From Acidimicrobiia bacterium (GTDB lineage Bacteria; Actinomycetota; Acidimicrobiia; Spongiisociales; ZC4RG35), in assembly GCA_029865445.1 (NCBI GenBank), contig JAOUGY010000132.1, positions 1 through 9,759 on the forward strand: a stretch of 9,759 nt of DNA, given 5' to 3'. The position numbers and the translations under genes are program-made. Below the pieces are notes generated by a model. That model was given only the letters and a program-made list of their open reading frames with translations. It had not been told where the DNA came from and ran no database searches. Positions 6,544 through 9,759 of this stretch are shown here, one piece after another (positions within the stretch are counted from its first letter, which is position 1; each line of letters opens with the position of its first letter).

Positions 6544-7662
6544 ATGTCGCTTCGTCTGGGAATGCTCGAGGTGAACACCCCTGTCGTCCTGGCGCCGATG
6601 GCGGGTGTCACGAACGCGCCCTTTCGCCGTCTGTGCCGTGAGCTCGGTGGTGACCGGGCGAGTCTGTACGTGTGCGAGATGGTGGGAGCGAGGAGCCTGG
6701 TTTCCGGGGACGAGAAGACCCGGATGCTCGCCCGTTTCCCCGCCGGCGAGTCTCCTCGTTCCATCCAGCTGTATGGGACGGACCACGGCGCCGTCGGAGA
6801 AGCCGTGGCGTATCTCGTCCAGACCGAAGGAGCCGATCACATCGACCTCAACTTCGGATGCCCGGTCCCGAAGGTGACGAGGAATGGTGGGGGAGCCGCC
6901 TTGCCTTGGCGTCGCGATCGTCTCCGGTCGATCGTGGCGGCCGCCGTCGCAAACGCCGGGGACACTCCCATCACCATCAAGATCCGAACCGGGATCGACA
7001 AAGATCATCCGACCTTTCTGGATGCGGGTCGGATTGCCGAGGAGGAAGGCGCTGCGGCCGTGGCCCTGCACGCCAGGACGGCATACCAGCTCTACTCGGG
7101 CAAGGCGGACTGGTCCAAGATCAGGTTGCTCAAGGAGGCGGTCCGCTCCATCCCCGTCCTCGGGAATGGGGACATCTGGGAGGCCGCTGACGCGGTGCGC
7201 ATGATGGACGAGACGGGTTGTGACGGGGTCGTGGTGGGGAGAGGATGCCTCGGCCGACCCTGGTTGTTCGGCGATCTCTCGGCGACGCTCGGCGGCAAGC
7301 CTCGGAATTCGGTTCCCCGTCTGGAGTTCGTCGTCGACGTCATGGTCCGGCATGCCGAGTTGCTGTGCGACTGGTTCGGCGACTTCACGGGTATTCGGAC
7401 ATTCCGGAAGCACACCGGGTGGTATCTCAAGGGGTATCCGGCCGGGCCCGAACTGCGGGCGGCGCTGGCGTCGGTCGAGGGCGTCGATCAACTTCGGGAG
7501 TTGACGCGCCGGTTGGACGGGGCGGCCCTTCCCCACGAAGGGTCGACGCGGATGACGAGAGGGCACTCTCGAGGTCCCCGGCAGGTGAAGCTCCCGCACG
7601 GATACCTTGCCGGGCTGTGGGATCTCGACGTGTTGGACGAGGTGGCCGTCTCAGGCGGATGA
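6544..7662 (+). CDS. dusB: tRNA-dihydrouridine synthase (DusB type)
   Basis: This FMN enzyme reduces specific uridines to dihydrouridine in tRNA, using NADPH. The 372-residue product starts with the TIM-barrel signature VVLAPMAGVTNAPFRRLCRE (14-33). It has the catalytic-cysteine motif NFGCPVPKVTRNGGGAALP with C106. FMN and phosphate contacts follow: IKIRTG (K146, 145-150), ALHART (H176, R178), LGNGDI (206-211) and VVVGRGCLGRPW. The C-terminal tail after about 310 is the variable tRNA-recognition part; it is rich in basic residues and longer than in E. coli DusB (about 320 residues). The start is ATG 6544, without a ribosome-binding site. Its last 12 bases overlap the convergent TetR gene. It is a housekeeping gene, probably unrelated to the lactate block. 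Confidence 0.93.
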   Translation: MSLRLGMLEVNTPVVLAPMAGVTNAPFRRLCRELGGDRASLYVCEMVGARSLVSGDEKTRMLARFPAGESPRSIQLYGTDHGAVGEAVAYLVQTEGADHIDLNFGCPVPKVTRNGGGAALPWRRDRLRSIVAAAVANAGDTPITIKIRTGIDKDHPTFLDAGRIAEEEGAAAVALHARTAYQLYSGKADWSKIRLLKEAVRSIPVLGNGDIWEAADAVRMMDETGCDGVVVGRGCLGRPWLFGDLSATLGGKPRNSVPRLEFVVDVMVRHAELLCDWFGDFTGIRTFRKHTGWYLKGYPAGPELRAALASVEGVDQLRELTRRLDGAALPHEGSTRMTRGHSRGPRQVKLPHGYLAGLWDLDVLDEVAVSGG

Positions 7663-7668
7663 CCTGAG
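7650..7668. terminator. Small hairpin over the overlapping dusB/TetR stops
   Basis: CTCAGG (7650-7655) and CCTGAG (7663-7668) pair across a 7-base loop that contains the dusB stop codon; the TetR stop codon lies in the left arm. The symmetric position between convergent genes suggests a bidirectional function, but the stem is short and there is no T-run. Confidence 0.25.
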
Positions 7669-8232
7669 GGTGTTGGCGACGAGCGCCGCCACCGATCTCG
7701 CCGTCTCCTCGCTCGCGTCGATTCCGTCGGGGCGGGTGATCCAGGATCGGAGAGGCATGAACGCCGCCAGAAACATGACCAGATGTCCCACGAGCAGCGG
7801 ATCGTCGCACACCAGTTCGCCACGCTCGACCCCGGCAGTGATCGCCTCGGCGATGACTCGTGCGTACGCCCGTTCCGTGGCAGCGAGTTCCTCCCGGTGA
7901 GCGGCGTCGAGGTGGACCGTCTCCCGATAGAGGATCTGGACGTCTCGCGACCGTTCCCAGGATGCGGTGAGGACGGAGAAGATGAGCGTCTCGACGTCGG
8001 TGGCGCCATCCCAGACGTCCTCGAGGGGGGACGTCATCGAGCGATAGACCATCGACAGCACGTCGTCCTTGGACGAGATGTACTCGTAGAGCCCGCCCAT
8101 GCTGAGGCCGGCCGAAGCGGCGATCTCACGGATCGACGTGCCGTGGAATCCTCGTTCCAGGAACAGGGCGAGGGCGCCCTGGGCTATCTCCCGTTCCCGA
8201 CGCGTGGCTCGATCGTGATCTGCCGAGGTCAC
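7651..8232 (-). CDS. TetR/AcrR family transcriptional regulator
   Basis: The 193-residue product has the TetR N-terminal DNA-binding domain. A first helix RREREIAQGALALFLERGF (11-29) is followed by the helix-turn-helix TSIREIAASAGLSMGGLYEY (32-51) and SSKDDVLSMVY (53-63). The remaining roughly 130 residues form the divergent helical ligand and dimer domain, so the ligand cannot be named. The start is GTG 8232. The ATG two bases upstream is out of frame and stops at once. The ribosome-binding site is weak. A perfect 16-base palindrome abuts the gene's -10, which points to autorepression. It is divergent from the aminotransferase gene and convergent with dusB. Confidence 0.9.
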   Translation of the reverse strand: MTSADHDRATRREREIAQGALALFLERGFHGTSIREIAASAGLSMGGLYEYISSKDDVLSMVYRSMTSPLEDVWDGATDVETLIFSVLTASWERSRDVQILYRETVHLDAAHREELAATERAYARVIAEAITAGVERGELVCDDPLLVGHLVMFLAAFMPLRSWITRPDGIDASEETARSVAALVANTLRSSA

Positions 8233-8271
8233 ATTCGACCCGTCTGACGGCTTGCGGCCAACACGGCGGCG

Positions 8272-8277
8272 AGTCTA
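8272..8277 (-). promoter_or_regulatory. Candidate -10 of the TetR gene
   Basis: The minus strand reads TAGACT, fitting TANNNT, directly downstream of the 16-base palindrome. It would give a leader of about 33 bases. No clear -35 is seen. Confidence 0.4.
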
Positions 8278-8293
8278 CCGAGCGATCGCTCGG
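8278..8293. promoter_or_regulatory. Candidate TetR operator, perfect 16-base palindrome
   Basis: CCGAGCGATCGCTCGG is a perfect palindrome lying between the expected -35 and the -10 of the TetR gene. TetR regulators commonly bind such palindromes with a central GATC or CG in the promoter they share with a neighbour. It is 61 bases from the aminotransferase -10 candidate, so control of that gene is less certain. It is unlike the 15-base motif at 242 and 3969. Confidence 0.6.
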
Positions 8294-8353
8294 GATCGGG
8301 GTGGCTGTGCTCTCGAGCGGCGAGTGGTAGCGGAGGAGGCCCGCTTCGACCGC

Positions 8354-8359
8354 TAACTT
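8354..8359 (+). promoter_or_regulatory. Candidate -10 for leaderless aminotransferase transcription
   Basis: TAACTT fits TANNNT and ends 8 bases before ATG 8368, so transcription could start on the start codon. A GGAGGAGG at 8332-8339 is too far upstream (28 bases) to serve as a ribosome-binding site. An imperfect inverted repeat, TAGCGG (8328-8333) with CCGCTA (8350-8355), overlaps the -10 and could be another regulatory site. Confidence 0.35.
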
Positions 8360-8367
8360 CTCTTGTC

Positions 8368-9519
8368 ATGGTCAGTGCCCGCCTGAGCCCGTTCGGCTCG
8401 ACCGTCTTCACGACAATCACCGCGCGCGCCAGGGAAACCGGAGCGATCGACCTGGGGCAGGGGTACCCCAGTTGGGAGGGACCCGATTTCGTCAAGCGGG
8501 CTGCGGTCGCCGCGATCCTGGAGGCGTCGAATCAGTACCCGCCGTCGATGGGTGTCCCCGAATTGAGGCAGGCCATCGCGGATCGCTGGAGGCTCGACAC
8601 CGGCGCCGAGATCGACCCGGTGGCCAACGTGACCGTCACCTCGGGTTGCACCGAGGCGCTGGCGGCGACGTTCCTCGGCACCTTCGACCCGGGTGACCGC
8701 ATCGTCGTCTTCGAACCTGCATACGACGCCTACCCCGTGGGGTGTGCCCTCGCGGGAGCCCAGCCCGATTACGTGACCTTGCACCACCCTCATTTCGAGT
8801 TCGATCCGTCCGCCGTGCGGTCTGCCCTCGAAGCGGGCGCTCGGGCGATCCTCGTGAACACGCCCCACAACCCAACCGGCAAGGTCTTCACCATCGAGGA
8901 GATGAAGTTCATCGCCGATATGGCGATCGAGTACGACGCTCTCGTCATCACCGACGAGGTCTACGAACGAATGGTGTACGAGGGTGAGCACATCCGAATG
9001 GCGACCCTACCGGGAATGTGGGAACGAACGATCACGCTGTCGTCGATCGGGAAATCGTTCTCTCTCACCGGGTGGAAGACGGGCTGGGCGATCGCACCCG
9101 AACATCTGACATCCGCGGTCCGGGCCGCTCACCAATTCCTCACATTCACGACACCCAATCCGATGCAGCTTGGAGCAGCCGCGGCGTTGAGGGCACCGGC
9201 GGAGTACTACGAGGAGCTCTCCGCCGGCTACGCGGCCAAGAGGAACAAGCTGACCGATGGACTCGGGGAGGTGGGGTTCGGGGTCGTTGCGCCCCAGGGG
9301 GCCTACTACGTCCTTGCCGACCACACTTCGTTCGGGTTTCCCGACGATCTGGCTTTCGTCGACCATCTGATCACCGACGTGGGTGTCGCCGCCATCCCCC
9401 CTTCCTACTTCTATCACGTCAGCGAGGAGGGTCGGAGGCTGGTCCGGTTCGCGTTCTGCAAGGACGACGACACCTTGGACGCGGCTCTGGTGCGTTTACA
9501 GAAGCTGAGACGGCCTTGA
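8368..9519 (+). CDS. Class I/II PLP-dependent aminotransferase
   Basis: The 383-residue product is a fold-type I aminotransferase, moving an amino group between an amino acid and a 2-oxo acid through pyridoxal phosphate. It shows IDLGQGYPSWEGP (27-39), TSGCTEALAATF (91-102) for phosphate binding, and NTPHNPTGKVF with N168. It also has ITDEVYE (D196, Y199), the Schiff-base lysine K229 in SIGKSFSLTGWKTGW, and LVRFAFCK near the C-terminus with the substrate-carboxylate arginine. The pattern is closest to the kynurenine/glutamine transaminase and methionine aminotransferase subgroup rather than classic AspC; this is a resemblance judged by eye. The start is ATG 8368, probably leaderless. The stop codon lies inside the large palindrome at 9515-9546. 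It is divergent from the TetR gene, which may or may not control it. Confidence 0.92.
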   Translation: MVSARLSPFGSTVFTTITARARETGAIDLGQGYPSWEGPDFVKRAAVAAILEASNQYPPSMGVPELRQAIADRWRLDTGAEIDPVANVTVTSGCTEALAATFLGTFDPGDRIVVFEPAYDAYPVGCALAGAQPDYVTLHHPHFEFDPSAVRSALEAGARAILVNTPHNPTGKVFTIEEMKFIADMAIEYDALVITDEVYERMVYEGEHIRMATLPGMWERTITLSSIGKSFSLTGWKTGWAIAPEHLTSAVRAAHQFLTFTTPNPMQLGAAAALRAPAEYYEELSAGYAAKRNKLTDGLGEVGFGVVAPQGAYYVLADHTSFGFPDDLAFVDHLITDVGVAAIPPSYFYHVSEEGRRLVRFAFCKDDDTLDAALVRLQKLRRP

Positions 9520-9546
9520 GGGGACCCGTGCACGGGTCCCCTCAAG
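9515..9546. terminator. Perfect 32-base palindrome at the aminotransferase 3' end
   Basis: The sequence from 9515 to 9546 equals its own reverse complement. Each arm reads CTTGAGGGGACCCGTG, centred on 9530/9531. As RNA it folds into a 14-pair stem with a TGCA loop. The stop codon TGA (9517-9519) is in the left arm. There is no T-run on either side, so this is not a classic intrinsic terminator, but strong U-less hairpins are proposed to terminate transcription in actinobacteria. It would work in both directions. Confidence 0.6.
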
Positions 9547-9759
9547 CGGCCCCCCGGGTTGGGTCTCGCGACACCCCGACGCGACACCCTGGCCCCCTTC
9601 TTGCCCGGGGCGGGTTGCCCCACCCCCGCGCCGAGCTCCCCTGATAGAGCATCCCGACGTCCCTCAAATACACAAACCTCGGTGTTGTCCCCTTGGGGGA
9701 AGGTCCCTGCCGGGGGCATGCTCAACGCGGAACCACCCTGTGCGGTGAACAACCGAAAC
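9547..9759. other. GC-rich stretch without a supportable gene
   Basis: No protein family is recognisable in any frame. The stretch holds several small structures. A direct repeat CGCGACACCC lies at 9567-9576 and 9580-9589. A hairpin is formed by GGGGC (9607-9611) with GCCCC (9617-9621), and CCCCTTGGGG lies at 9689-9698. The last 35 bases, with GCGGAACCAC followed by GCGGTGAAC, look more like structured RNA or a leader than like coding DNA. It may be the upstream region of a gene or RNA beyond the window edge. Confidence 0.4.

Noticed and set aside
6037..7599. 520-codon open frame on the minus strand opposite dusB
   Set aside because: It crosses both the thioesterase and dusB genes in wrong frames and has no recognisable domain.
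9414..9752. 112-codon open frame on the minus strand in the tail region
   Set aside because: It runs through the palindrome and into antisense of the aminotransferase; no ribosome-binding site and no family resemblance.
1..9759. CRISPR array, insertion sequence, phage gene or tRNA
   Set aside because: No regularly spaced repeats, transposase-like protein, phage protein or tRNA T-arm (GGTTCGAA) was seen on either strand.

Overview
The window looks like chromosomal DNA of a high-GC Actinomycetota. The codon third positions are strongly G/C-biased, GTG starts are common, several genes appear to be leaderless, and the tRNA-dihydrouridine synthase has an actinobacterial-style active-site stretch. 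Acidimicrobiia is my best guess from overall feel, but nothing here proves the class. I see no mobile element, CRISPR array, tRNA or rRNA.

Layout. Bases 1-5699 look like a catabolic/redox block. It opens with the N-terminus of an NAD(P)-binding hydroxyacid dehydrogenase of the 6PGDH-like family, on the minus strand and cut by the window edge. Divergent from it is a compact lutA-lutB-lutC operon on the plus strand, encoding an iron-sulfur L-lactate oxidation complex. A fumarylacetoacetate-hydrolase (FAH) family enzyme follows on the minus strand, convergent with lutC. Divergent from that is an unusual 567-residue flavoprotein, in which a Cys-less pyridine nucleotide oxidoreductase-like half is fused to a complete ferredoxin-NADP reductase half. 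Bases 5700-9519 look more ordinary: an acyl-CoA thioesterase-like protein (minus), dusB (plus), a TetR regulator (minus) and a class I/II aminotransferase (plus). Bases 9547-9759 hold no gene I can support.

How it may work together. The two divergent promoter regions of the first block, 3.7 kb apart, carry the same 15-base near-palindrome, TGCAATCGATTGTAT. It overlaps the best -10 candidates. One unseen regulator therefore probably controls the dehydrogenase, lutABC, the FAH enzyme and the fusion flavoprotein together. One coherent reading, as inference only: the FAH enzyme cleaves a diketo acid and releases L-lactate, as 2,4-diketo-3-deoxy-sugar-acid hydrolases do in non-phosphorylative L-rhamnose/L-fucose routes. 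LutABC then oxidises the lactate to pyruvate, and the fusion flavoprotein handles electrons. The TetR gene has its own, different, perfect 16-base palindrome inside its promoter, so it is probably autoregulated and separate from the 15-base-motif regulon.
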